Shown piece after piece: positions 15,001 through 29,000 of a DNA stretch of 64,000 nt. A program made the translations under genes and the position numbers. The stretch spans positions 1 through 64,000 of the forward strand of contig JAPDOI010001330.1 in assembly GCA_029168955.1 (NCBI GenBank), read 5' to 3'. This stretch comes from Aplectana chamaeleonis (taxonomy: Eukaryota; Nematoda; Chromadorea; Rhabditida; Cosmocercidae). The stretch's first letter is position 1. Every line of letters starts with the position of its first letter. Below the pieces are notes generated by a model. The model saw only the letters and a list, made by a program, of their open reading frames with translations. It did not search any database and had not been told where the DNA came from.

Positions 15001-18000
15001 GGACATTAGTGGAGTGTGCAGGACATCATAGAAAGTGTGCAGGACCATAGTGGGAGTGTGCAGGACATCATAGAAAGTGTGCAGGACCTCAGTAGGAGTG
15101 TGCAGGACATCATGGAAAGTGTGCAGGACATTAGTGGGAGTGTGCAGGACATCATAGAAAGTGTGCAGGACATTAGTGGGAGTGTGCAGGACATTAGTGG
15201 GAGTGTGCAGGACATCATAGAATGTGTGCAGGACCATAGTAGGAGTGCGCAGGACATCATAGGAAGTGTGCAGGACATTAGTGGGAGTGTGCAGGACATC
15301 ATATAAAGCGCGTAGGACTTTAGTGGGAGTGTGCCGGGTATCATGGAAAGTGTGCAGGACATTAGTGGGAGTGTGCAGGACATCAAAGAAAGTGTGCAGG
15401 ACAATAGTGGGAGTATGCTTGACATCATAGAAAGTGTGCATGACCATAGTAGGAGCGTGGAGGACATCACAGAAAGTGTGCAGGACCATAGTGGGAGAGT
15501 GCAGGACATTATGGAACGTGTGCAGGACATTAGTGGGAGTGTGCAGGACATCATATAAAGTGTGCAGGACCATAGTAGGAGCGTGGAGGGCATCATAGAA
15601 AGTGTGCAGTACAATAGCGGGGGATGTGCAGGACATCATAGGAAGTGTGCAGGACCTCAGTAGGAGTGTGCAGGACATTATAGAAAGTGTGCAGGACCGT
15701 AGTAGGAGTGTGCAGGACATCATAGAAACTGTGCAGGACATTAGTGGGAATGTGCAGGACATCATAGAAAATGAGCAGGACCTCAGTAGGAGTGTGCAGG
15801 ACATTATAGAAAGTGTGCAGGACCGTAGTAGGAGTGTGCAGGACATTAGTGGGAGTGTGCTGGACATCATAGAAAGAGTGCAGGACATTAGTGTGAGTAT
15901 GCTTGACATCATAGAAAGTGTGCAGGACAATAGCGGGGGATGTGCAGGACATCATAGGAAGTGTGCAGGACCTCAGTAGGAGTGTGCAGGACATTATAGA
16001 AAGTGTGCAGGACCGTAGTAGGAGTGTGCAGGACCATATTAGGAGTGTGCAGGACATTATAGAAAGTGTGCAGGACCACAGTAGGAGTGTGCAGGACATT
16101 ATAGAAAGTGTGCAGGACCTCAGTAGGAGTGTGCAGGACATCATAGAAAGTGTGCAGGACATTAGTGGGAGTGTGCAGGACATCATAGAAAGTGTGCAGG
16201 ACCATAGTAGGAGTGTGCAGGACATCATAGAAAGTGTGCAGGACCATAGTGGGAGTGTGCAGGACATCATAGAAAGTGTGCAGGACAATAGTGGGAGTGT
16301 GCAGGACATCATAGAAAGTGTGCAGGACCATAGTAGGAGAGTGCAGGACATCATGGAACGTGTGCAGGACATTAGTAGGAGTGTGCAGGACATCATAGAA
16401 AGTGTGCAGGACCATAGTAGGAGTGTGCAGGACATCATAGAAAGTGTGCAGGACAATAGTGGGAGTGTGCAGGACATCATAGAAAGTGTGCAGGACATTA
16501 GTGGTTGTGCAGGACATCATAGAAAGTGTGCAGGACCATAGTGGGAGTGTGCAGGACATTATTGAACATGTGCAGGACATTAGTGGGAGTGTGCAGGACA
16601 TCATAGAAAGTGTGCAGGACATTAGTGGGAGTGTGCAGGACATCATAGAAAGTGTGCAGGACATTAGTGGGAGTGTGCAGGACATCATAGAAAGTGTGCA
16701 GGACCTCAGTAGAGGTGTGCAGGACATCATAGGAAGTGTGCAGGACATTAGTGGGAGTGTGCAGGACATCATAGAAAGTGTGCAGGACCTCAGTGGGAGT
16801 GTGCAGGACATCAGAGAAAGTGTGCAGGACATTAGTGGGAGTGTGCAGGACATCATAGAAAGTGTGCAGGACATTGGTGGGAGTGTGCAGGACATAGTAG
16901 GAGTGTGCAGGACATTATGGAACGTGTGCAGGACATTAGTGGAAGTGTGCAGGACATTATGGAACGTGTGCAGGACCATAGTGGGGGTGTGCAGGACATC
17001 ATAGAAAGTGTGCAGGACCATAGTGGGAGAGTGCAGGACATTATGGAACGTGTGCAGGACATTAGTGGGAGTATGCTTGACATCATAGAAAGTGTGCAGG
17101 ACCACAGTAGGAGTGTGCAGGACATCATAGAAAGTGTACAGGACCTCAGTAGGAGTGTGCAGGACATCATAGAAGGTGTGCAGGACCATAGTAGGAGTGT
17201 GCAGGACATCATAGAAAGTGTGCAGGACCATAGTAGGAGTGTGCAGGACATCATAGAAACTGTGCAGGACATTAGTGGGAGTGTGCAGAACATCATAGAA
17301 AGTGTGCATGACCATAGTAGGAGTGTGCAGCACATTATGGAACGTGTGCAGGACATTAGTGGGAGTGTGCAGGACATCATAGAATGTGTGCAGGACCATA
17401 GTAGGAGTGCGCAGGACATCATAGGAAGTGCGCAGGACATTAGTGGGAGTGTGCAGAACATCATAGAAAGTGTGCATGACCATAGTAGGAGTGTGCAGGA
17501 CATCATAGAAAATGAGCAGGACCTCAGTAGGAGTGTGCAGGACATTAGTGTGAGTGAGCAGGACATCATGGAACGTGTGCAGGACATTAGTGGGAGTGTG
17601 CAGGACATCATAGAAAGTGTGCAGGACATTAGTGGGAGTGTGCAGGACATCATAGAAAGTGTGCAGGACATTAGTGGGAGTATGCTTGACATCATAGAAA
17701 GTGTGCAGGACCTCAGTAGGAGTGTGCAGGACATCATAGTGGGAGAGTGCAGGACATTATGGAACGTGTGCAGGACCATAGTGGGAGTGTGCAGGACATC
17801 ATAGAAAGTGTGCAGGACATTAGTAGAAGTGTGCAGGACTTCATAGAAAGTGTGCAGGACATTAGTGGGAGTGTGCAGGACATCATAGAAAGTGTGCAGG
17901 ACCATAGTAGGAGTGTGCAGGACATCATAGAAAGTGTGCAGGACCACAGTAGGAGTGTGCAGGACATCATAGAAAGTGTGCAGGACCATAGCGGGAGGAA

Positions 18001-18620
18001 TCAGGACATTATGGAACGTGTGCATGACCATAGCAGGAGTGTGCAGCACATTATGGAACGTGTGCAGGACATTAGTGGGAGTATGCTTGACATCATAGAA
18101 AGTGGGCAGGACCACAGTAGGAGTGTGCAGGACATCATAGAAAGTGTGCAGGACATCATAGAAAGTGTGCAGGACATCATAGGAAGTGTGCAGGACATTA
18201 GTGGGAGTGTGCAGAACATCATAGAAAGTGTGCATGACCATAGTAGGAGTGTGCAGCACATTATGGAACGTGTGCAGGACATTAGTGGGAGTGTGCAGGA
18301 CATCAAAGAAAGTGTGCAGGACAATAGTGGGGGTGTGCAGGACATCATAGAAACTGTGCAGGACATTAGTGGGAATGTGCAGGACATCATAGATAGTGTG
18401 CAGGACCTCAGTAGGAGTGTGCAGGAGATCAGAGAAAGTGTGCAGGACAATAGCGGGGGATGTGCAGGACATCATAGAAACTGTGCAGGACATTAGTGGG
18501 AATGTGCAGGACATCATAGATAGTGTGCAGGACCTCAGTAGGAGTGTGCAGGAGATCAGAGAAAGTGTGCAGGACATTAGTGGGAGTGTGCAGGACATCA
18601 TAGAAAGTGTGCAGGACCAT
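1..18620 (+). repeat. Satellite zone 1: mixed variant units
   Basis: This part is marked by units coding MLDIIES (ATGCTTGAC start), VPGIMES (GTGCCGGGT), VQHNSGD, VHNYSRS and RKQDIMER. They recur together in the same order, for example near 800-1000, 11190-11480 and 12440-12700, which shows block duplication. A rare stop-bearing variant (ATCATATAAAGCGCG followed by TAGGACTTTAG) recurs near 1140, 6827, 10843 and 15300. It gives landmark spacings of about 5.7, 4.0 and 4.5 kb. The CATATGTGGTTG marker of the next zone is absent. Confidence 0.8.
1640..3890 (+). repeat. Homogenised A-B dimer block
   Basis: Long run in which nearly every pair is the plain A-B dimer (VQDIIES-VQDISGS, with VQDHSGS or VQDHSRS substitutions). 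The MLDIIES, VPGIMES and RKQDIMER variants common on either side are missing. Similar plain stretches occur at 6060-6430 and 7960-8940. The low variant diversity suggests recent local expansion. Several unit-length errors (near 1625, 1846, 2010, 3310) shift the frame. Confidence 0.7.
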
Positions 18621-21600
18621 TAGTGGGAGTGTGCAGGACATCATAGAAAGTGTGCAGGACCATAGTGGGAGGTGCAGGACATCATAGAAAGTGTGCAGGA
18701 CCATAGTAGGAGTGTGCAGGACATCATAGAAAGTGTGCAGGACCATAGTAGGAGTGTGCAGGACATCATAGAAAGTGTGCAGGACACTAGTGGGAGTGTG
18801 CAGGACATCATAGAAAGTGTGCAGGACATATGTGGTTGTGCAGGACATCATAGAAAGTGTGCATGACCATAGTCGGAGTGTGCAGGACATTATTGAACAT
18901 GTGCAGGACATTAGTTTGAGTGTGCAGGACATCATAGAAAGTGTGCAGGGCATCAGTGGGAGTGTGCAGGACATCATAGAAACTGTGCAGGACATTAGTG
19001 GGAATGTGCAGGACATCATATATAGTGTGCAGGACCTCAGTAGGAGTGTGCAGGACATCATAGGAAGTGTGCAGGACATAGTGGGAGTGTGCAGGACATC
19101 ATAGAAAGTGTGCGGGACCTCAGCAGGAGTGGGCAGGACATCAGAGAAAGTGTGCAGGACATTAGTGGGAGTGTGCAGGACATCATAGAAAACGTGCAAG
19201 ATATTGGTGGGAGTGTGCAGGACATAGTAGGAGTGTGCAGAACATTGCGGAAGCATGCAGGACATTAGTGTGAGTATGCAGGACATCATAGGAAGTGTGC
19301 AGGACATAGTGGGAGTGTGCAGAACATCATAGAAAGTGTGCAGGACCATAGTAGGAGTGTCCAGCACATTATGGAACGTGTGCAGGACCACAGTAGGAGT
19401 GTGCAGGACATCATAGAAAGTGTGCAGGACCTCAGTAGGAGTGTGCAGGACATCATAGAAAGTGTGCAGGACTTCAGTAGGAGTGTGCAGGACATCATAG
19501 AAAGTGTGCAGGACCATAGTAGGAGTGTGCAGGACATCATAGAACGTGTGCAGGACACTGGTGGGAGTGTGCAGGACATCATAGAAGGTGTGCAGGACAT
19601 ATGTGGTTGTGCAGAACATCATAGAAAGTGTGCAGGACCATAGTGGGAGTGTGCAGGACATTATGGAACGTGTGCAGGACATTAGTGGGAGTGTGCAGGA
19701 CATCATAGAAAGTGTGCAGGGCATCAGTTGGAGTGTGCAGGACATCATAGAAACTGTGCAGGACATTAGTGGGAGTGTGCAGGACATCACAGAAAGTGTG
19801 CAGGACATTAGTGGGAGTATGCTTGACATCATAGAAAGTGTGCAGGACCTCGGTAATAGTGTGCCGGACATTAGTGTAAGTGAGCAGGACATCATAGGAA
19901 GTGTGCAGGACATTAGTGGGAGGGTGCAGAACATCATAGAAAGTGTGCCGGACATTAGTGTAAGTGAGCAGGACATCATAGGAAGTGTGCAGGACATTAG
20001 TGGGAGTGTGCAGAACATCATAGAAAGTGTGCATGACCATAGTAGGAGCGTGGAGGACATCACAGAAAGTGTGCAGGACCATAGTGGGAGTGTGCAGGAC
20101 ATTATGGAACGTGTGCAGGACATTAGTGGAAGTGTGCAGGACATTATGGAACGTGTGCAGGACCATATTAGGAGAGTGCAGGACATCATAGAAAATGAGC
20201 AGGACTTAAGTAGAAGTGTGCAGGACATTGTAGGAAGTGTGCAGGACCATAGTAGGAGTGTGCAGGACATCATAGAAACTGTGCAGGACATTAGTGGGAA
20301 TGTGCAGGACATTGTAGGAAGTGTGCAGGACCATAGTAGGAGTGTGCAGGACATCATAGAAAGTGTGCAGGACCATAGTAGGAGTGTGCAGGACATTATG
20401 GAACGTGTGCAGGACCATAGTAGGAGAGTGCAGGACATTAAAGAAAGTGTGCAGGACCATAGTAGGAGTGTGCAGGACATCATAGAAACTGTGCCGGACA
20501 TTAGTGTAAGTGAGCAGGACATCATAGGAAGCGTGCAGGACATTAGTGGGAGTGTGCAGAACATCATAGAAAGTGTGCATGACCATAGTCGGAGTGTGCA
20601 GGACATTATTGAACATGTGCAGGACATTAGTGGGAGTGTGCAGGACATTATAGAAAGTGTGCAGGACCATAGTAGGAGTGTGCAGGACATCATAGAAACT
20701 GTGCAGGACATTAGTGGGAATGTGCAGGACATCATAGATAGTGTGCAGGACCTCAGTAGGAGTGTGCAGGAGATCAGAGAAAGTGTGCAGGACAATAGCG
20801 GGGGATGTGCAGGACATCATAGGAAGTGTGCAGGACATCAGTGGAAGTGTGCAGAACGTCATAGAAAGTGTGCAGGACCTCAGCAGGAGTGTGCAGGACA
20901 TCAGAGAAAGTGTGCAGGACATTAGTGGGAGTGTGCAGGACATCATAGAAAGTGTGCAGGACATTGGTGGGAGTGTGCAGGACATAACAGGAGTGTGCAG
21001 GACATTATGGAACGTGTGCAGGACATTAGTGGAAGTGTGCAGGACATTATGGAACGTGTGCAGGACATCATAGAAAGTGTGCAGGACATTAGTGGGAGTG
21101 TGCAGAACATCATAGAAAGTGTGCATGACCATAGTAGGAGTGTGCAGCACATTATGGAACGTGTGCAGGACCACAGTAGGAGTGTGCAGGACATCATAGA
21201 AAGTGTGCAGGACCTCAGTAGGAGTGTGCAGGACATCATAGAAAGTGTGCAGGACCATAGCGGGAGGAAGCAGGACATTATGGAACGTGTGCATGACCAT
21301 AGTAGGAGTGTGCAGCACATTATGGAACGTGTGCAGGACATTAGTGGGAGTGTGCAGGACATCAAAGAAAGTGTGCAGGACATATGTGGTTGTGCAGAAC
21401 ATCATAGAAGGTGTGCATGACCATAGTAGGAGTGTGCAGGACATTATGGAACGTGTGCAGGACATTAGTGGGAGTGTGCAGGACATCATAGAAAGTGTGC
21501 AGGTCATCAGTTGGAGTGTGCAGGACATCATAGAAACTGTGCAGGACATTAGTGGGAATGTGCAGGACATCATATATAGTGTGCAGGACCTCAGTAGGAG

Positions 21601-21875
21601 TGTGCAGGACATTAGTGTGAGTGAGCAGGACATCATAGGAAGTGTGCAGGACATTTGTGGGAGTGTGCAGGACATCAAAGAAAGTGTGCAGGGCAACAGT
21701 GGGAGTGTGCAGGACATCATAGAAAGTGTGCAGGACATTAGTGGTAGTGTGCAGAACATCATAGAAGGTGTGCATGACCATAGTAGGAGTGTGCAGGACA
21801 TTATGGAACGTGTGCAGGACATTAGTGGGAGTGTACAGGACATCATAGAAAGTGTGCAGGGCATCAGTGGGAGTG

Positions 21876-23044
21876 TGCAGGACATTAGTGTGAGTATGCA
21901 GGACATCATAGGAAGTGTGCAGGACATAGTGGGAGTGTGCAGAACATCATAGAAAGTGTGCAGGACCATAGTAGGAGAGTGCAGGATATTATGGAACGTG
22001 TGCAGGACCATAGTAGGAGTGTGCAGGACATTATAGAAAGAGTGCAGGACCTCAGTAGGAGTGTGCAGGACGTCATAAAAAGTGTGCAGGACTTCAGTAG
22101 GAGTGTGCATGGCATCATAGAAAGTGTGCAGGACCATAGTAGGAGTGTGCACGACATCATAGAACGTGTGCAGGACACTAGTGGGAGTGTGCAGGACATC
22201 ATAGGAGGTGTGCAGGACATATGTGGTTGTGCAGAACATCATAGAAGGTGTGCATGACCATAGTGGGAGTGTGCAGGACATTATGGAACGTGTGCAGGAC
22301 ATTAGTGGGAGTGTGCAGGACATCATAGAAAGTGTGCAGGGCATCAGTTGGAGTGTGGAGGACATCATAGAAACTGTGCAGGACATTAGTGGGAATGTGC
22401 AGGACATCATATATAGTGTGCAGGACCTCAGTAGAAGTGTGCAGGACATCATAGAAAGTGCGCAGGACCTCAGTAGGAGTGTGCAGGACATTAGTGTGAG
22501 TGAGCAGGACATCATAGGAAGTGTGCAGGACATTAGTGGGAGTGTGCAGGACATCATAGAAAGTGTGCAGGACACTAGGGGGAGTGTGCAGGACATCATA
22601 GGAAGCGTGCAGGACATTAGTGGTAGTGTACAGAACATCATAGAAGGTGTGCATGACCATAGTAGGGGTGTGCAGGACCATAGTGGGAGAGTGCAGGACA
22701 TTATGGAACGTGTGCAGGACCATAGTAGGAGTGTGCAGGACATTATAGAAAGAGTGCAGGACCTCAGTAGGAGTGTGCAGGACATCATAGAAAGTATGCA
22801 GGACTTCAGTAGGAGTGTTCATGGCATTATCGAAAGTGTGCAGTACCATAGTAGGAGTGTGTAGGACATCATAGAAAGTGTGCAGTACCATAGTGGGAGT
22901 GTGCAGGACATCATGGAAAGTGAGCAGTACCATAGTGGGAGTGTGCAGGACATCATAGAAAGTGTGCAGGACCATAGTAGGAGAGTGCAGGACATTATGG
23001 AACGTGTGCAGGACCATAGTAGGAGTGTGCAGGACATCATAGAA
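21876..23044 (+). repeat. Recent satellite segmental duplication, copy 1
   Basis: About 1169 bp is matched base for base, with only a few substitutions seen (for example GTAGGGGTG against GTAGGAGTG), by 32289-33457. The offset is constant at 10413 bp. The match ends sharply on both sides, where unrelated variant orders begin. Confidence 0.8.
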
Positions 23045-26000
23045 AGTGTGCAGGACCATAGTAGGAGTGTGTGCAGGACATCATAGAAAGTGTGCAGGAC
23101 ACTAGTGGGAGTGTGCAGGACATCATAGAAAGTGTGCAGGACATATGTGGTTGTGCAGGACATCATAGAAAGTGTGCAGGGCCACAGTAGGAGTGTGCAG
23201 GACATCATAGAAAGTGTGCAGGACCTCAGTAGGAGTGTGCAGGACATCATAGAAGGTGTGCAGGACAATAGCGGGGGATGTGCAGGACATCATAGAAACT
23301 GTGCAGGACATTAGTGGGAATGTGCAGGACATCATAGATAGTGTGCAGTACCTCGGTATTAGTGTGCCGGACATCATAGAAAGTGTGCAGGACCTCAGTA
23401 GGAGTGTGCAGGACATCATAGAATGTGTGCAGGACATAGTGGGAGTGTGCAGGACATCATAGAAAGTGTGCAGGACCTCAGTGGGAGTGTGCAGGACATC
23501 ATAGAAAGTGTGCAGGACATTAGTGGGAGTGTGCAGGACATCATAGAAAGTGTGCAGGACATTAGTGTAAGTGAGCAGGACATCATAGGAAGTGTGCAGG
23601 ACATTATGGAACGTGTGCAGGACATCATAGAAAGTGTGCAGGACATCAGTGGGAGTGTGCAGAACATCATAGAAAGTGTGCATAACTATAGTAGGAGTGT
23701 GCAGGACAACATAGAAAGTGTGCAGGACCATAGCAGGAGTGTGCAGCACATTATGGCACGTGTGCAGGACCATAGTGGGAGTGTGCAGGACATCATAGGA
23801 AGTGTGCAGGACATCAGTGGGAGTGTGCAGAACATCATAGAAAGTGTGCATAACTATAGTAGGAGTGTGCAGGACATTATAGAAAGTGTGCATGACCATA
23901 GTAGGAGTGTGCAGCACATTATGGAACGTGTGCAGGACATTAGTGGGAGTGTGCAGAACGTCATAGAAAGTGTGCATAACTATAGTAGGAGTGTGCAGGA
24001 CATCATAGAAAGTGTGCAGGACCATAGTAGGAGTGTGCAGGACATCATAGAAAATGAGCAGGACCTCAGTAGGAGTGTGCAGGACATTATAGAAAGTGTG
24101 CAGGACCGTAGTAGGAGTGTGCAGGACATCATAGAAACTGTGCAGGACATTAGTGGGAATGTGCAGGACATCATAGATAGTGTGCAGGACCTCGGTAATA
24201 GTGTGCCGGACATTAGTATAAGTGAGCAGGACATCATAGGAAGTGTGCAGGACATTAGTGGGAGTGTGCAGAACATCAAAGAAAGTGTGCAGGACAATAG
24301 TGGGGGTGTGCAGGACATCATAGAAAGTGTGCAGGACATTAGTGGGAGTGTGCAGGACATTATAGAAAGTGTGCATGACCATAGTAGGAGTGTGCAGCAC
24401 ATTATGGAACGTGTGAAGGACATTAGTGGGAGTGTGCAGAACGTCATAGAAAGTGTGCATAACTATAGTAGGAGTGTGCAGGACAATAGTGGGGGTGTGC
24501 AGGACATCATGGAACGTGTGCAGGACATTAGTGGGAGTGTGCAGAACGTCATAGAAAGTGTGCATAACTATAGTAGGAGTGTGCAGGACATCATAGAAAG
24601 TGTGCAGGACCATAGTAGGAGTGTGCAGGACATCATAGAAAATGAGCAGGACCTCAGTAGGAGTGTGCAGGACATCATAGAAAGTGTGCAGGACAATAGT
24701 GGGGGTGTGCCGGGTATCATGTAAAGTGTGCAGGACCTCAGTAGGAGTGTGCAGGACATTATAGAAAGTGTGCAGGACCATAGTAGGAGTGTGCAGGACA
24801 TCATAGAAACTGTGCAGGACATTAGTGGGAATGTGCAGGACATCATAGAAAGTGTGCATGACCATAGTAGGAGTTTGCAGCACATTATGGAACGTGTGCA
24901 GGACATTAGTGGGAGTGTGCAGGACATCATAGAATGTGTGCAGGACCATAGTAGGAGCGTGGAGGACATCACAGAAAGTGTGCAGGACCATAGTGGGAGA
25001 GTGCAGGACATTATGGAACGTGTGCAGGACATTAGTGGCAGTGTGCAGGACATCATAGAATGTGTGCAGGACCATAGTAGGAGTGCGCAGGACATCATAG
25101 GAAGTGTGCAGGACATTAGTGGGGGTGTGCAGGACATCATATAAAGTGTGCAGGACATTGGTGGGAGTGTGCAGGACATAGTAGGAGTGTGCAGAACATC
25201 ATGGGAAGTGTGCAGGACATTAGTGGGAGTGTGCAGGACATCATAGGAAGTGTGCAGGACATAGTGGGAGTGTGCAGGACATCATAGAAAGTGTGCAGGA
25301 CCATAGTGGGAGAGTGCAGGACATTATGGAACGTGTGCAGGACCATAGTAGGAGTGTGCAGGACATTATAGAAAGAGTGCAGGACCTCAGTAGGAGTGTG
25401 CAGGACATCATAGAAAGTATGCAGGACTTCAGTAGGAGTGTTCATGGCATTATAGAAAGTGTGCAGTACCATAGTAGGAGTGTGTAGGACATCATAGAAA
25501 GTGTGCAGTACCATAGTGGGAGTGTGCAGGACATCATGGAAAGTGAGCAGTACCATAGTGGGAGTGTGCAGGACATCATAGAAAGTGTGCAGGACCATAG
25601 TAGGAGAGTGCAGGACATTATGGAACGTGTGCAGGACCATAGTAGGAGTGTGCAGGACATCATAGAAAGTGTGCAGTACCATAGTAGGAGTGTGTACGAC
25701 ATCATAGAAAGTGTGCACGACACTAGTGGGAGTGTGCAGGACATCATAGGAGGTGTGCAGGACATATGTGGTTGTGCAGAACATCATAGAAAGTGTGCAT
25801 GACCATAGTCGGAGTGTGCAGGACATTATTGAACATGTGCAGGACATTAGTGGGAGTGTGCAGGACATCATAGAAAGTGTGCAGGGCATCAGTGGGAGTG
25901 TGCAGGACATCATAGAAACTGTGCAGGACATTAGTGGGAATGTGCAGGACATCATATATACTGTGCAGGACCTCAGTACGAGTGTGCAGGACATCATAGA

Positions 26001-29000
26001 AAGTGCGCAGGACCTTAGTAGGGGTGTGCAGGACATCATAGGAAGTGTGCAGGACATAGTGGGAGTGTGCAGGACATCATAGAAAGTGTGCAGGACCTCA
26101 GTAGGAGTGTGCAGGACATCATAGAAAGTGTGCAGGACATTAGTGGGAGTGTGCAGGACATCATAGAAAGTGTGCAAGATATTGGTGGGAGTGTGCAGGA
26201 CATAACAGGAGTGTGCAGGACATTATGGAACGTGTGCACGACATTACGGAAGCGTGCAGGACATTAGTGTGAGTGTGCAGGACATCATAGGAAGTGTGCA
26301 GGACATAGTGGGAGTGTGCAGAACATCATAGAAAGTGTGCAGGACCATAGTAGGAGAGTGCAGGACATTATGGAACGTGTGCAGGACCATAGTAGGAGTG
26401 TGCAGGAGATTATAGAAAGAGTGCAGGACCTCAGTAGGAGTGTGCAGGACATCATAGAAAGTGTGCAGGACTTCAGTGGGAGTGTGCATGACATCATAGA
26501 AAGTGTGCAGGACCATAGTAGGAGTGTGCAGGACATCATAGAAAGTGTGCAGGACACTAGTGGGAGTGTGCAGGACATCATAGAAAGTGTGCAGGACATA
26601 TGTGGTTGTGCAGAACATCATAGAAGGTGTGCAGGACCATAGTAGGAGTGTGCAGGACATTATGGAACGTGTGCAGGACATTAGTAGGAGAGTGCAGGAC
26701 ATCATAGAAAATGTGCAGGACCATAGTAGGAGTGTGCAGGACATCATAGAAACTGTGCAGGACATTAGTGGGAATGTGCAGGACATCATAGATAGTGTGC
26801 AGGACCTCGGTAATAGTGTGCCGGACATTAGTGTAAGTGAGCAGGACATCATTGGAAGTGTGCAGGACATTAGTGGGAGTGTGCAGGACATCATAGAAAG
26901 TGTGCAGGACCATAGCGGGAGGAAGCAGGACATCAAAGGAAGTGTGCAGGACATTAGTGGGAGTGTGCAGGACATCATAGAAAGTGTGCAGGACCATAGC
27001 AGGAGGAAGCAGGACATTATGGAACGTGTGCAGGACATTAGTGGGAGTGTGCAGGACATCATAGAAAGTGTGCAGGACATTAGTGGGAGTGTGCAGGACA
27101 TCATAGAAAGTGTGCAGGACATTAGTGGGAGTATGCTTGACATCATAGAAAGTGTGCAGGACATAGTGGGAGTGTGCAGGACATCATAGAAAGTGTGCAG
27201 GACCATAGTAGGAGAGTGCAGGACATTATGGAACGTGTGCAGGACCATAGTAGGAGTGTGCAGGACATTATAGAAAGTGTGCAGGACATTAGTAGGAGTG
27301 TGCAGGACATCATAGAAAGTGTGCAGGACTTCAGTAGGGAGTGTGCAGGACATCATAGAAAGTGTGCAGTACCATAGTAGGAGTGTGCAGGACATCATAG
27401 AAAGTGTGCAGGACCATAGTGGGAGTGTGCAGGACATCATGGAAAGTGTGCAGGACCATAGTGGGAGTGTGCAGGACATCATAGAAAGTGTGCAGGACCA
27501 TAGTAGGAGAGTGCAGGACATTATGGAACGTGTGCAGGACCATAGTAGGAGTGTGCAGGACATCATAGAAAGTGTGCATAACTATAGTAGGAGTGTGCAG
27601 GACAACATAGAAAGTGTGCAGGACCATAGTAGGAGTGTGCAGGACATCATAGGAGGTGTGCAGGACATATGTGGTTGTGCAGAACATCATAGAAAGTGTG
27701 CATGACCATAGTGGGAGTGTGCAGGACATCAGAGAAAGTGTGCAGGACATTAGTGGGAGTGTGCAGGACATCATAGAAAAGTGTGCAAGACCTATTGGTG
27801 GGAGTGTGCAGGACACTCATGCAGGACCTAGTAGGAGTGTGCAGGACATTGCGGAAGCGTGCAGGACATTAGTGTGAGTGTGCAGGACATCATAGGAAGT
27901 GTGCAGGACATAGTGGGAGTGTGCAGAACATCATAGAAAGTGTGCAGGACCATACTAGGAGAGTGCAGGATATTATGCAACGTGTGCAGGACCAGAGTAG
28001 GAGTGGGCAGGACATTATAGAAAGAGTGCAGGACCTCAGTAGGAGTGTGCAGGACATCATAGAAAGTGTGCAGGACTTCAGTAGGAGTGTGCATGGCATC
28101 ATAGAAAGTGTGCAGGACCATAGTAGGAGTGTGCACTACATCATAGAACGTGTGCAGGACACTAGTGGGAGTGTGCAGGACATCATAGGAGGTGTGCAGG
28201 ACATATGTGGTTGTGCAGAACATCATAGAAGGTGTGCATGACCATAGTGGGAGTGTGCAGGACATTATGGAACGTGTGCAGGACATTAGTGGGAGTGTGC
28301 AGGACATCATAGAAAGTGTGCAGGGCATCAGTTGGAGTGTGGAGGACATCATAGAAACTGTGCAGGACATTAGTGGGAATGTGCAGGACATCATATATAG
28401 TGTGCAGGACCTCAGTAGGAGTGTGCAGGACATCATAGAAAGTGCGCAGGACCTCAGTAGGAGTGTGCAGGACATTAGTGTGAGTGAGCAGGACATCATA
28501 GAAAGTATGCAGGACTTCAGTAGGAGTGTTCATGGCATTATAGAAAGTGTGCAGGTCATCAGTTGGAGTGTGCAGGACATCATAGAAACTGTGCAGGGCA
28601 TTAGTGGGAATGTGCAGGACTTCATATATAGTGTGCAGGACCTCAGTAGGAGTGTGCAGGACATTAGTGTGAGTGAGCAGGACATCATAGGAAGTGTGCA
28701 GGACATTTGTGGGACTGTGCAGGACATCATAGAAAGTGTGCAGGACACTAGGGGGAGCGTGCAGGACATCATAGGAAGCGTGCAGGACATTAGTGGTAGT
28801 GTGCAGAACATCATAGAAGGTGTGCATGACCATAGTAGGAGTGTGCAGGACATTATGGAACGTGTGCAGGACATTAGTGGGAGTGTGCAGGACATCATAG
28901 AAAGTGTGCAGGGCATCAGTGGGAGTGTGCAGGACATTAGTGTGAGTGTGCAGGACATCATAGGAAGTGTGCAGGACATAGTGGGAGTGTGCAGGACATC

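Noticed and set aside
12876..15050. 724-codon plus-strand ORF (and 691- and 538-codon ORFs at 6861 and 11191) coding heptad repeats
   Set aside because: A 21-bp stop-free unit keeps a frame open by itself. Frames end wherever a unit has an indel or stop variant, there is no promoter or splice context, and minus-strand frames are even longer.
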